A DNA stretch of 64,000 nt from Bacteroidota bacterium (GCA_008933805.1 WBUH01000006.1:164775-228774); one strand, 5' to 3'; counted from the stretch's first letter, positions 53,710 through 63,117 are shown. The notes: generated by a model from the letters alone, not told the origin. Program-made: numbers and translations.

Positions 53710-55497
53710 CTACCTCACATACTTGCGGCGGCGGATGATGCCGTTAATCAAACCAAAGATAATTACCGCCACCACAGGGATAACCATGTTCACGGTTTTC
53801 CATGTATTAGCCTCTTTTTTCACTTTGGTTTTGTTTAGCGGGCGAATTTCAAACTCTTTGGTGCGCACCTCAATCAAGCCGCTGGCATCCAGCATATAAT
53901 CTACGCAGTTCACAAAAAACTTTTTGTTGTCGAACATACGCTTGGTGTTACGGTCGAAACCCAGTGGGAAAATCTCGCCCTTGCCCGATATGGTATTGCG
54001 GATAAAATCGCCGTCACCGATTACCACCATTGATGTGGCAGGACTTTGCTCTTTGTACTTCATGTTAGGGTCGGCAGTAGCGCGACGTTGCCCTTTAAGG
54101 AACGAAGAGAAATTACCCTCTAACAATACCGCCAACGGACGCTCGGGTTTGTTGAGCAACTGCGGGGCGGGCGGACGGGCTACTACATCAAAGCTAAGTT
54201 CCACAGGGTTGTTTACCGGCCTTGAATACAGCGACGAGGTAAGCAATACCTTTTTGGCCAAACCGTTTTTGCCCACTGTATCTACGCTGCTGGCAAACTG
54301 CATCAGCATGGGGTTTAGGTTGTTTACAATGGGGTGCTTGCTTTTGGCCACCACAATAGGGTTATACACCCACGGGTATAGTTTGCCGCTCAACATTAGC
54401 TGGTTGCACTCGGCATCCTGTATCAAATCAGGGTTCACGCGGGCACCGTAGCTAAACAGCATATCGTTTAGGTTTAGCGAGTAGTCCGCCGTCATTATGT
54501 TTTTATACTTGTCAATACTGTCCAAACTGGCAATTAGCGGGTCAATCAGCCAAATAATCTTACCGCCGTTCATCAAGTATTGGTCAATGTGGTATTTCTC
54601 CTGATTACTAAAAGCCAGCGTAGGCTTGGCAATCACCAGCATATCATAGCTGTTTAGCCTGCGTTGCAGGGTGTCTAACAACCAGCTAACCGCCTCTTCC
54701 TCATTAGAAACCTTATCCAAACCGCCCGCAAACTGCTGTATAAATGCCGTGTTCGATGAATCCATCAGCATATTAAAGCGTTCCAACGCGTATTGGTTGC
54801 TCAATTCAGTAGCAAGGTCGCCCACTTCGTTGGCACTCAACTCGCCGTGGCCTTCTAAAAAGGCAATGCGTTTGCGCTTGCCTGCCACCACCTTGCGCAT
54901 GGTAGAGGCTATTTCATACTCAAGTGCCTCGATAGATTTATTAAGAACCACTTGTGCCTGTTGGCCAAATTGCTGCTTAAGCAGGTTAAGGGTATAGTAT
55001 TGGGTGGTTTTATAGTAAAACGTAGCCCCGGGTACAATTACACGGCGGGTGTTTTGGTCGCCTGTGTTGTCAAATATTTCGGTGGGTTGCAGGCCGCTTT
55101 CTTGCAGTTGGGCAATAATTTCGGCCTTTTCTTTGCCTGTTTTTCCGGCCAATGGGTCGGCAAACTCGTATTCAATCTTACCGCCCGAAGCCACTCTAAA
55201 CTCATCCAACATCTCTTTGGTAGCGGTGCGAAGGCGTTTAAAGTCGGGGTTCAACTCTCCGTCAAGGTGCACTTTCACGTACAGCACGTCTTCCAGTTGA
55301 TTTGCCAGTTCTTTACTGGCTTTGCTCAGTGTGTAGCGTTTTTCTTTGGTAAAATCTATACGGGTATAAACGCGTGAGGCAATAATATTAAGCACCACCA
55401 ACAAGGCAAGGGCTATACCCAGCTCAAGCATGGCTTGGTATTTTAGGCTGCGTTTGCGTTTTTTGGTGGTGGCGGCTATGTTTTGTTCTTTCATCAA
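53710..55497 (-). CDS. gldG: Gliding-associated ABC transporter component GldG
   Basis: 595 residues (start at 55497; a second ATG directly follows). Helix near the N-terminus (LELGIALALLVVLNIIASRVY), then a long extracytoplasmic region of the GldG/ABC_transp_aux type (KRYTLSKASKELANQLED, IAFLEGHGE, INGGKIIWLIDP-like segment at MNGGKIIWLIDPL), and a C-terminal helix with a basic end (GLINGIIRRRKYVR). With GldF and the ATPase GldA it forms the transporter needed for gliding in some Flavobacteriia. GldA is not in this window. gldF lies 25 nt upstream in the same operon. Confidence 0.92.
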   Translation of the reverse strand: MMKEQNIAATTKKRKRSLKYQAMLELGIALALLVVLNIIASRVYTRIDFTKEKRYTLSKASKELANQLEDVLYVKVHLDGELNPDFKRLRTATKEMLDEFRVASGGKIEYEFADPLAGKTGKEKAEIIAQLQESGLQPTEIFDNTGDQNTRRVIVPGATFYYKTTQYYTLNLLKQQFGQQAQVVLNKSIEALEYEIASTMRKVVAGKRKRIAFLEGHGELSANEVGDLATELSNQYALERFNMLMDSSNTAFIQQFAGGLDKVSNEEEAVSWLLDTLQRRLNSYDMLVIAKPTLAFSNQEKYHIDQYLMNGGKIIWLIDPLIASLDSIDKYKNIMTADYSLNLNDMLFSYGARVNPDLIQDAECNQLMLSGKLYPWVYNPIVVAKSKHPIVNNLNPMLMQFASSVDTVGKNGLAKKVLLTSSLYSRPVNNPVELSFDVVARPPAPQLLNKPERPLAVLLEGNFSSFLKGQRRATADPNMKYKEQSPATSMVVIGDGDFIRNTISGKGEIFPLGFDRNTKRMFDNKKFFVNCVDYMLDASGLIEVRTKEFEIRPLNKTKVKKEANTWKTVNMVIPVVAVIIFGLINGIIRRRKYVR

Positions 55498-55522
55498 GTA
55501 AAAGTCGTTTTAGTATGAAAAC

Positions 55523-56251
55523 CTACCACTTGCGGCTGCCAAAAACGGCTTTGGTGAGTAATAAAAACAAGGTGATTAAACTGATAAAATATGCAGCATC
55601 ACGGGTATCTAACACTCCGCGGCTGATGCTCTCGTAATGACTGGAAATGCCTACCCACTGGATGATATGACTTACGTTGCGCAAGGCATCCAACTGGCCG
55701 ATGTATTCAAAAGCGATGTAAAAAAAGAAGCACAAGAAAATAGAGATAACAAACGAAACTATCTGGTTATCGGTAATGGCCGAAGCAAACACCCCGATAG
55801 ACACGAAGGCACTGCCCAGCATCAGCAAACCAAGGTAAGACCCCCACATAGCACCGGTATCAATATTGCCTTTGGGGTAGCCCAGTTGGTGGATGGTATA
55901 GTAATACAAAAGCGTGGGCAGTAATGAAAACAATACCAGTACGACACCCGCAAGGTATTTGCCCATAATTACCGACATATCGCTAACGGGCGAGGTGGTT
56001 AGGGTTTCAATAGTTCCTACCTTCTTTTCTTCTGAAAAGCTGCGCATGGTGATGGCAGAGATAAGAAAGATAAATACCCAAGGCCCCATAAAAAACAGGG
56101 TATCAATATTGGCATAGCCGCCATCCAGTACGTTGGTATCTTTAAACACCCACATAAACAGTCCTATGGCCAGCAAAAACACGCCTATGGTAATGTAGGC
56201 AATGAGCGAGCTAAGGAAACTGCGGATTTCTTTAACAAAAACTGTCAGCAT
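55523..56251 (-). CDS. gldF: Gliding-associated ABC transporter permease GldF
   Basis: 242 residues with about six membrane helices, ABC-2 type. Signature parts are FMGPWVFIFLISAITMRSFSEEKK, then GTIETLTTSPVSD, typical of GldF and NosY-like permeases. The C-terminus ends TKAVFGSRKW. First gene of gldF-gldG; no clear TAnnTTTG box is seen in the 96 nt upstream. Confidence 0.92.
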   Translation of the reverse strand: MLTVFVKEIRSFLSSLIAYITIGVFLLAIGLFMWVFKDTNVLDGGYANIDTLFFMGPWVFIFLISAITMRSFSEEKKVGTIETLTTSPVSDMSVIMGKYLAGVVLVLFSLLPTLLYYYTIHQLGYPKGNIDTGAMWGSYLGLLMLGSAFVSIGVFASAITDNQIVSFVISIFLCFFFYIAFEYIGQLDALRNVSHIIQWVGISSHYESISRGVLDTRDAAYFISLITLFLLLTKAVFGSRKW

Positions 56252-56347
56252 AATTCGGTTGCGAATTTATCAATTATCGGGCAGCATTTACTATATCCGT
56301 GTATAACGTGTGTTTTTGCGTTTTGGGTGCTTTCTCCCGCACATTTT

Positions 56348-57241
56348 TTAGCCAAACGTAAGCGTATTACCTGTAATGGTGCCTGATACCCCCATAGGCA
56401 GGGCAAGGTTGTTGGCAATGTGTCCGGCCTGAAGCCCAAAGTAAAGCGGGTAATTGTATTCTTTTACTGCGTCGTAAATAATCTGCTCGGCAGTTTTACC
56501 AAAAGGCACGGCGTTATCGCGCATATCCGTCATACCGCCCACAACCAAAGCGGCAAGACGGGTTAGTTTGCCTGCACGCTTCAATCCCATCATCATACGG
56601 TCAATGTGGTACAGGTATTCGTCAAGGTCTTCTAAAAAAAGAATTTTTCCGTCAGTATCAGGAAACGATACCGACCCCATCATACTATACAATACCGATA
56701 AATTGCCGCCCACTACCACACTGCTTGCGTTGCCTTCTTTATTCATTGGGTGTGAATTCAATGTATGAACCACCGGATTACCCGTTAGTGCCTCCTTTAG
56801 CGAGGCAATGGCGGCCTGCCGTTCTTCCTCGGGAGTAATGTTAAACGCCATGGTTGCGTGCAACGAGGCTATTCCCAGTGTTTGGTTAATATGCCCGTGC
56901 AAAACGGTAATATCGCTGTAACCTACAATCCACTTGGGGTGTTTTGCAAACTGTGTCCAATCCAACAAATCCACTATCCGAATAGTGCCATAGCCCCCTC
57001 TTGCGCAAAACACTGCTTTTATTTCAGGGTTATCCAACAAGCTTTGCAAAGCAGTTGCACGTTCTGCATCGGTACCGGCAAGTTGGTGGTCTTGAAGGTA
57101 CAAGCCTTCGGGCAGCACCACCTCAAAACCCCACTCGGTAAATGTGTTAATCGCATACTGGATTTCTGATAAACTTATTTTGCGCGCAGTAGCAGCAATG
57201 CCAACCTTATCGCCGGGTTTTAAATACGGAGGTTTTATCAT
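56348..57241 (-). CDS. ldcA: LD-carboxypeptidase (peptidase S66, LdcA-like)
   Basis: 297 residues, family-typical. Opening PYLKPGDKVGIAATA, then the FCARGGYGTIRI block and nucleophile Ser109 in VGYSDITVLHG, followed by FLEDLDEYLYHIDRM (general region of the catalytic Glu) and GLQAGHIANNLALPMG with the catalytic His. It removes the terminal D-Ala from tetrapeptides during peptidoglycan recycling in the cytoplasm. It begins 6 nt after the stop of the 170-residue gene upstream and is co-transcribed with it. Confidence 0.9.
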   Translation of the reverse strand: MIKPPYLKPGDKVGIAATARKISLSEIQYAINTFTEWGFEVVLPEGLYLQDHQLAGTDAERATALQSLLDNPEIKAVFCARGGYGTIRIVDLLDWTQFAKHPKWIVGYSDITVLHGHINQTLGIASLHATMAFNITPEEERQAAIASLKEALTGNPVVHTLNSHPMNKEGNASSVVVGGNLSVLYSMMGSVSFPDTDGKILFLEDLDEYLYHIDRMMMGLKRAGKLTRLAALVVGGMTDMRDNAVPFGKTAEQIIYDAVKEYNYPLYFGLQAGHIANNLALPMGVSGTITGNTLTFG

Positions 57242-57247
57242 GAGTGA

Positions 57248-57760
57248 TTATAGCTGTGAAGGCTGAATGGGCAAAGAGGGAGTATCGGTTTTAAGGGTAG
57301 TTAAGTACGCGGATAGTTCAGCGGCTTTTTGGGTGCCAATCAAAAGTTTCTTGCCATTTTTAAACGTTAACTGAAGTCCTTTATTCCCCCAAACATTATA
57401 GGCTTTGCCACTTTTAAGGCCGCCTTTTAAGCCCCACCCGCCATATTCGCCCAAGGGATTGTACTTGCGCACATAGGCCGCCTCCACATCACCCCATTGA
57501 TAAGTGCGTTGACGGATAAAAGGAAAATAGGTTACTGTTATACCTTTGTTATCAATACTATAAGTAAGCCGTAACGCAAAAAGTAAAACCGCTACAAGCC
57601 CTTCAAGGGCAATAACTATAGGCAAAGCCTGCACCAGTTCGGCTTTTTCTACCGGGTCGGTTTCGTTGCCCAAAGTACCCAAAATAACAATTACAGGAAT
57701 GAAAACGGGTAGTAACATCCACCACCATTTTACCATGCTTTGTTTTTCAGAAAACGCCAT
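57248..57760 (-). CDS. Two-helix membrane protein with PH-like domain
   Basis: 170 residues. Two N-terminal helices (WWWMLLPVFIPVIVILGTL, IVIALEGLVAVLLFALRL) then a beta-rich part (YSIDNKGITVTYFPFIRQRTYQWGDVEAAYVRKY, LQLTFKNGKKLLIGT) that reads like a bacterial PH (bPH2-like) domain. No catalytic residues. It leads the two-gene operon with LdcA; the TAATTTTG box ends only 4 nt before its ATG. Confidence 0.6.
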   Translation of the reverse strand: MAFSEKQSMVKWWWMLLPVFIPVIVILGTLGNETDPVEKAELVQALPIVIALEGLVAVLLFALRLTYSIDNKGITVTYFPFIRQRTYQWGDVEAAYVRKYNPLGEYGGWGLKGGLKSGKAYNVWGNKGLQLTFKNGKKLLIGTQKAAELSAYLTTLKTDTPSLPIQPSQL

Positions 57761-57764
57761 AGCA

Positions 57765-57772
57765 CAAAATTA
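57765..57772 (-). promoter_or_regulatory. -7 box TAATTTTG (minus), 4 nt before ATG
   Basis: Plus-strand CAAAATTA equals minus-strand TAATTTTG, an exact TAnnTTTG match, separated by four bases from the ATG at 57760. Confidence 0.5.
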
Positions 57773-57811
57773 CTTATTTTGAAGGAGCATCGGGAAAGTA
57801 GTTTCTTCACC

Positions 57812-57873
57812 AGCTTATCGAAGGCTCACATTGAGTTTTCCGAAAGGTTCACCTTGAGCCTGTCGAAAGGCTG
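57812..57873. repeat. Three degenerate REP-like units at the 3' end of the FAD oxidase gene
   Basis: Units ending TATCGAAGG, TTCCGAAAGG and TGTCGAAAGG follow at ~20-24 nt spacing. The last unit (57854-57873) lies inside the coding region and the flanking bases supply its TGA stop. Confidence 0.6.
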
Positions 57874-59264
57874 TCCGGAAATATCTTGCCCGGGTTTAAA
57901 ATGTTTTTAGGGTCAAAAAGCTGTTTGATGCCCCTCATTAGCATAAGCTCGGTTGAGGAGAAAGCGATGTCCATATAATTCTTCTGTACCCACCCGATGC
58001 CGTGTTCGCCCGAAAGAGTTCCCTTAAGGCTCACCGTAAGCTCAAAAATCTCTCGAATACCGATGGGTAATTTCGTATTCCAATCTTCGTCGCTCATGTC
58101 GCCCTTTATAATATTCACGTGCAGGTTTCCGTCTCCTGCATGGCCGTAACACACGCTTTTGAAGTTATATTTCTTGCCGATGGCCTTTACTCCTTCCAGC
58201 AAGCGGGGCAACTCGTAGCGGGGCACTACCGTATCCTCTTCCTTATATACCGAGTGAGATTTTACCGCTTCGGCAACCCTGCGGCGCATCTTCCAAAGTG
58301 CCTCTTTTTGGTCGGCAGTATCGGCAAATAAAATCTCGTCGCATTCATAATTCAGCAGTACTTCATTTATCCGTTCCGCTTGTTTAAACAACTCGTCCAT
58401 ATCGTTACCGTCCACCTCTATCAGTAAGTGGGCTTGTACTTCATCCTTCACGGGCACGGTTAGGCCATCTACAAACTTCATTACCCAATCAATCGCGTCG
58501 CGTTCCATAAACTCAATAGCCGATGGCATTATACCCGCGCGGAATATGGCCGAAACTGCTTCGCAGGCTTTGGTGGCCGAGAAAAACGGCACCAACATTA
58601 AAATGTTTTTATCAGGGTAGGGGATAAGCTTTAGCACGGCTTGGGTAATAATCCCCAACGTACCCTCGCTGCCCACCATTAATTGGGTAAGGTTATACCC
58701 CGTTGAGTTTTTTAGCGTATTTGCACCCGTTTGTATTACCTCTCCATTGGGTAATACTACCTCAAGGTTCAGCACATAATCTTTGGTAACTCCGTATTTA
58801 AGTGCGTGCGGCCCGCCTGAGTTTTCAGCAATATTACCACCTATAAAACACGAGCCTTTGCTGCTGGGGTCGGGGGGATAATACATTCCCTTTTCAATCA
58901 CCGCTTGTTGCAATACTTCAGTAATTACCCCCGGCTGCACGGTTAGTTGCAGGTTTTTCTCATCAATCTCAATAATACGGTTCATTCGCTCCACCGATAA
59001 TCCAATGCCTTTGTGCACGCTTAATGCGCCACCGCTAAGCCCCGTTCTTGCACCTATGGGGGTAACGGGTATAGCATTTTCAAAGGCTATTTTTAGTACG
59101 CCAGCCACTTCTTGCGTAGTAGCAGGTTTCACCAACACCGAAGGCGGGAAGCTTAAGTTTTCGGTTTCATCGCTACCGTATTCGTGCAGGGTTTCGGCAT
59201 CAGTAAAAACGTTGGCGTTACCTAAAACGGCCTGTAATTGAGTAAGTATATCGGGAGTAATCAT
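57849..59264 (-). CDS. FAD-binding oxidase, glycolate oxidase GlcD / D-lactate dehydrogenase-like
   Basis: 471 residues from ATG at 59264 (an in-frame ATG at 59306 lies inside the upstream terminator hairpin). FAD_binding_4 region ~40-180: PVTPIGARTGLSGGALS, VQPGVITEVLQ, then GSCFIGGNIAENSGGPHALKYG and VGSEGTLGIIT. C-terminal FAD-oxidase_C with CYGHAGDGNLHVNI and SGEHGIGWVQKNYM. It oxidises a 2-hydroxy acid such as glycolate or D-lactate; GlcE/GlcF partners are absent nearby. The last seven residues (SLSTGSR) are coded by a REP-like repeat, so the normal C-terminus has been altered slightly. Confidence 0.88.
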   Translation of the reverse strand: MITPDILTQLQAVLGNANVFTDAETLHEYGSDETENLSFPPSVLVKPATTQEVAGVLKIAFENAIPVTPIGARTGLSGGALSVHKGIGLSVERMNRIIEIDEKNLQLTVQPGVITEVLQQAVIEKGMYYPPDPSSKGSCFIGGNIAENSGGPHALKYGVTKDYVLNLEVVLPNGEVIQTGANTLKNSTGYNLTQLMVGSEGTLGIITQAVLKLIPYPDKNILMLVPFFSATKACEAVSAIFRAGIMPSAIEFMERDAIDWVMKFVDGLTVPVKDEVQAHLLIEVDGNDMDELFKQAERINEVLLNYECDEILFADTADQKEALWKMRRRVAEAVKSHSVYKEEDTVVPRYELPRLLEGVKAIGKKYNFKSVCYGHAGDGNLHVNIIKGDMSDEDWNTKLPIGIREIFELTVSLKGTLSGEHGIGWVQKNYMDIAFSSTELMLMRGIKQLFDPKNILNPGKIFPDSLSTGSR

Positions 59265-59275
59265 CTTTCTACAAC

Positions 59276-59317
59276 AAAAAAGAGCACAGCCTGCTGCTTG
59301 CAGCAACAGTTCTGTGC
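59276..59317 (-). terminator. Intrinsic terminator (minus) after the cysteine hydrolase gene
   Basis: Outer stem GCACAG / CTGTGC with an inner GCTGC / GCAGC helix; on the minus strand it is followed by TTTTTT. It lies 46 nt past the hydrolase stop and 12 nt before the FAD oxidase ATG, so it also forms part of that gene's upstream region. Confidence 0.7.
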
Positions 59318-59362
59318 CCGTAAAATTAACTATTAATAACTCAACTTTTAAAAATGAACACC

Positions 59363-60001
59363 TTATTCGTAGCCCTTGCCTTCCATTACCAACGCTCCCT
59401 GGTTGTTTAGTATAGCAATGAACTCGTTGTGGGGCATGGGCTGGCTAAACATGGGGAAATCCTTAGTAAGGGCATTGTTGTGTTCCTCAATACTAAGTGT
59501 GGCGCAACAATCGGTTAGGGTTACCACATTAAAACCTTTTTCGTACGCAGTACGCATGGTCGACTCTACACAACAGTTGGTAAGAAACCCGGCCAAGGCA
59601 ACCGTATTAATGCCCATGCTGCGCAAAATAAAATCGAGGTTGGTGCTGGCAAAGCTGCACAATCCGCGTTTACCTTCTATCACCACATCCTCTGCGTGGG
59701 GTTTTAGTACATCTATAATTTCTGAGCCCCAGTTGTTTTTCTTAAACGCACCATTGTCAACCACACCCTTCAAAATACCGTAAGGAGTAGCAGTTAATTC
59801 GTGGTAGTCTTCGGTAAAAGAAATGGGTACATAAATAATGTGTGCACCCGCTTTGCGAGCAGCGGCAACGGTTTCAAGGGTATTGTTCAGCATATTGTTG
59901 CTTTCCATTACCCCTCTAACAGCTTCGTGAAAGACACCTCCGGGCGAGGTAAAATCATTTTGAAATTCTATTAAAACTAATGCGGTTTGTTTTGGGTTCA
60001 T
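59363..60001 (-). CDS. Isochorismatase-family cysteine hydrolase
   Basis: 213 residues from ATG at 60001 (MNPKQTALVLIEFQNDF); an upstream in-frame ATG at 60106 is rejected because it would add an atypical N-terminus. Catalytic Lys111 is in VIEGKRGLCSF and nucleophile Cys144 in TNCCVEST. The position of the catalytic Asp (VDxQNDF in nicotinamidase) carries Glu12 (IEFQNDF), a variant I associate with one branch of the family. It likely hydrolyses an amide or imide; substrate unknown. It is divergent from an AraC regulator 158 nt away, which probably controls it. Confidence 0.82.
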   Translation of the reverse strand: MNPKQTALVLIEFQNDFTSPGGVFHEAVRGVMESNNMLNNTLETVAAARKAGAHIIYVPISFTEDYHELTATPYGILKGVVDNGAFKKNNWGSEIIDVLKPHAEDVVIEGKRGLCSFASTNLDFILRSMGINTVALAGFLTNCCVESTMRTAYEKGFNVVTLTDCCATLSIEEHNNALTKDFPMFSQPMPHNEFIAILNNQGALVMEGKGYE

Positions 60002-60159
60002 ACTATTGGTATTTATTAGTAAACACAAAGCTTCTTTTCTTTTACGAAACCCTAGCGGCACAATTTTCCCAATCAATAGCACATTCTTCCCAAATGTTAA
60101 AAACAAAAATATATTGAGCCGCGTATTCGTTAACTTCGTTACTACGATACTACAAAGTC

Positions 60160-61092
60160 ATGTTCAGTCCCCGAACATATCATCTCACGCCACACCACAA
60201 GCTCCAATCATTGGTAGAACATAAAAGCGCGTTTAACCTTAACCGTTGTCAGCTTAATATTTATGAAACCAATGAGGAAACCCATAACTACAACTTAAGT
60301 TTTGAAGGGTTTACCATCACATCGATGTTGCGGGGAAAGAAAAAGATAATGTTGGGCGAAGCACCGCGCAGGGACTATTTACCAGGCAATACAGTAATAG
60401 CACCTTGTAATGCTAAACTAACCATCGATTTTCCAGAAGCCAGTCTGACATCGCCCACACAATGCACGGCAGTGGTAATTGATAATGATTACCTGAACAA
60501 GCAAGTGGCATACATAAACGAATACTCGATGCGGCAAGAGGTAACAGCCGACTGGAAGTTTGAAAACTCCCCCGCTTTGCTGGATAATAACAGGGAAATG
60601 GCGTTTTTGAATGAGCAGATTGTACGTACGTTTACAAGCACCGACCCGTTTAAAGATATTCATGCCGACTTGCTGCTAAAAGACCTTATTTTATGTGTGT
60701 TGAGGTTGCAAAACCTTAACAGACTTGAGAATGCCACAGGGGAGAACCCGTTTAAGCTGGTTCTTGATTATATACGTACGCACATAACATCAAGTATTAA
60801 GGTGGAAGAATTATGCAAACTGGCCTGTATGAGTAAATCGGCGTTCTACAGGGCGTTTACTCACGAGTTTGGCATTGCCCCTAATCAACTGATAATCCGC
60901 GAGCGACTTCAACTATCAAAGCAGCTAATGGTGCAAGAGCGTTTAAGTGTAAAGGAGGCGGGCTATGCGGCAGGTTTTTCAGACCCTAATTATTTTGTAA
61001 GAATGTTTCGCAAAAGCGAAGGCATTACCCCCGGCGGCTTTCTTAAAGCCAACGGCAGATTTCAAGAAATCAATCCTCTTTCTTTTAACTAA
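60160..61092 (+). CDS. AraC-family transcriptional regulator
   Basis: 310 residues. N-terminal half is an AraC_N-type effector domain (~25-190). C-terminal ~100 residues are the double HTH: FKLVLDYIRTHITSSIKVEE, LACMSKSAFYRAFTHEFG and the second motif VKEAGYAAGFSDPNYFVRMF, then GITPGGFLK. It probably regulates the divergent cysteine hydrolase gene at 59363-60001, a common arrangement for catabolic enzymes. No operator repeat is obvious in the 158-nt gap. Confidence 0.88.
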   Translation: MFSPRTYHLTPHHKLQSLVEHKSAFNLNRCQLNIYETNEETHNYNLSFEGFTITSMLRGKKKIMLGEAPRRDYLPGNTVIAPCNAKLTIDFPEASLTSPTQCTAVVIDNDYLNKQVAYINEYSMRQEVTADWKFENSPALLDNNREMAFLNEQIVRTFTSTDPFKDIHADLLLKDLILCVLRLQNLNRLENATGENPFKLVLDYIRTHITSSIKVEELCKLACMSKSAFYRAFTHEFGIAPNQLIIRERLQLSKQLMVQERLSVKEAGYAAGFSDPNYFVRMFRKSEGITPGGFLKANGRFQEINPLSFN

Positions 61093-61134
61093 ACGGCACA
61101 ATAAACAGGCGGGTTTTATTCGTTAGCAATAACA

Positions 61135-61752
61135 GTGAAAAAACTAACGGGTATATTACTCATTGCATTATTTACGGTTTCTTTTGGGGCGGTGCTGCTA
61201 TGCAAAAGCCCTACGGCGCAAACCTTGGCGGGCAAAATGCTCACCGAACACGAAGTAGGAGACGTTGTTGACAGCCTTAACGGGGTGCCGGTATATTACA
61301 ACGGGGCGGTGGCCAATACAGGCAAACGGCATTTGGCTACTGACGGATATAACTACGGGTTGCGCTGGCAATGTGTAGAGTTTGTGAAACGGTATTATTA
61401 CGATTATCTGAACCATAAAATGCCCGACTCATACGGCCACGCAAAGGACTTTTTTGATACGGCACTTGCTGACGGAACGCTAAACAAAAAGCGTAATCTC
61501 ATTCAATATAAAAATGGTAGTAAGGCAGCACCCAAAGAAAACGATTTACTGGTGTTTAACTCGCATGACTTTAACCCGTATGGGCACGTTGCCATTGTTT
61601 CAAAAGTAAGTGACAAAGAGATAGAGTTAATACAGCAAAATCCGGGCCCTACAGCTCCCTCGCGCGAAACTTATACGGTGGAGGAGAAAGACGGCAAGTG
61701 GACGATAGACCGCGATGATTTACTGGGCTGGTTACGATTGCAAGATGAATAA
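61135..61752 (+). CDS. CHAP-domain amidase (glutathionylspermidine-amidase-like), GTG start
   Basis: 205 residues from GTG at 61135, which gives an N-terminal helix (LTGILLIALFTVSFGAVLLC) acting as signal or anchor. CHAP core: nucleophile Cys80 in LRWQCVEFVKRY, His151 in YGHVAIVSK and the third polar residue near QQNPG (Asn169). The RWQCVEFVKRYYYD spacing resembles the amidase half of GspS. Predicted to cleave a peptide amide in the periplasm, perhaps peptidoglycan cross-links. It follows the AraC gene by 42 nt. Confidence 0.75.
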   Translation: MKKLTGILLIALFTVSFGAVLLCKSPTAQTLAGKMLTEHEVGDVVDSLNGVPVYYNGAVANTGKRHLATDGYNYGLRWQCVEFVKRYYYDYLNHKMPDSYGHAKDFFDTALADGTLNKKRNLIQYKNGSKAAPKENDLLVFNSHDFNPYGHVAIVSKVSDKEIELIQQNPGPTAPSRETYTVEEKDGKWTIDRDDLLGWLRLQDE

Positions 61753-61757
61753 AAGCA

Positions 61758-61783
61758 AGAAGGCCGCCCAAGGGCAGCCTTCT
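61758..61783. terminator. Hairpin between the convergent CHAP and gapA genes
   Basis: AGAAGGC / GCCTTCT outer stem and GCCC / GGGC inner stem with an AA loop and one C-A mismatch. T-rich tails are weak on both strands (TTGCTTTTATTC on minus). Confidence 0.6.
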
Positions 61784-61808
61784 CAATAAAATTATAAAGG
61801 GTAACGGA

Positions 61809-62807
<999 letters not shown>

Positions 62808-62901
62808 TTACTGAAGAAAATTATGTTATGATGGCTTGCTTTGGCAAACGCCGCGCCCGGCAAACAAGCACTTTAAAAACAACAAGGCGTTTTTGGTGGC
62901 G

Positions 62902-62933
62902 CAAAATTAGGATTAAAGTAACTGAAATACAAA
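62902..62933 (-). promoter_or_regulatory. gapA promoter: -33 TTTG and -7 TAATTTTG (minus)
   Basis: Plus-strand CAAAATTA at 62902-62909 and CAAA at 62930-62933 give minus-strand TTTG-20 nt-TAATTTTG, the ideal Bacteroidota promoter. The leader to the gapA ATG is ~90 nt and contains an imperfect stem GCTTG-TTTG / CAAA-CAAGC around 62834-62872. Confidence 0.7.
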
Positions 62934-62995
62934 CCCCTGTGCGTGTTGTTTTTGTGTCGTATAAACGGCCAAACAAAAAATTTTAACCAAAACTG

Positions 62996-63025
62996 TTGCA
63001 TTGTATTTACAAATAGCTATCTTTG
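62996..63025 (+). promoter_or_regulatory. tRNA-Glu promoter: -33 TTG and -7 TATCTTTG
   Basis: TTG at 62996-62998 and TATCTTTG at 63018-63025 are spaced 19 nt. The tRNA starts 20 nt after the box. Confidence 0.65.
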
Positions 63026-63044
63026 CACTCCTTTTTACCGAGAC

Positions 63045-63116
63045 GGCCCGTTAGTCTATCGGTTAGGACGCATCCCTTTCACGGATGAGAGACGAGTTCG
63101 ATTCTCGTACGGGCTA
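63045..63116 (+). tRNA. tRNA-Glu (anticodon TTC)
   Basis: Acceptor arm GGCCCGT / ACGGGCT (one G-U at the first pair), D-arm sequence with GGTTAGGAC, anticodon stem CATCC / GGATG around loop CTTTCAC with anticodon TTC at 63078-63080, T-arm GACGAGTTCGATTCTCGT with GTTCGATTC loop, discriminator A at 63116. No CCA is encoded. The 3' half overlaps antisense with the end of the recombinase gene. Confidence 0.95.
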
Positions 63117-63117
63117 C
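63079..63117. other. Probable attachment-site region in tRNA-Glu 3' half
   Basis: From the anticodon to the 3' end the tRNA sequence doubles as the last twelve codons and stop of the antisense recombinase gene. This is the usual geometry where an integrated element rebuilds the tRNA end and supplies its integrase next to it. The other att copy would be beyond the right edge. Confidence 0.5.

Noticed and set aside
53530..53838. 102-codon plus-strand frame spanning the right hairpin repeat
   Set aside because: It starts in the palindromic repeat and continues antisense to gldG; no homology visible.
59276..59317. Attenuator controlling the FAD oxidase gene
   Set aside because: The hairpin lies 46 nt after the same-strand hydrolase gene and is more simply its terminator.
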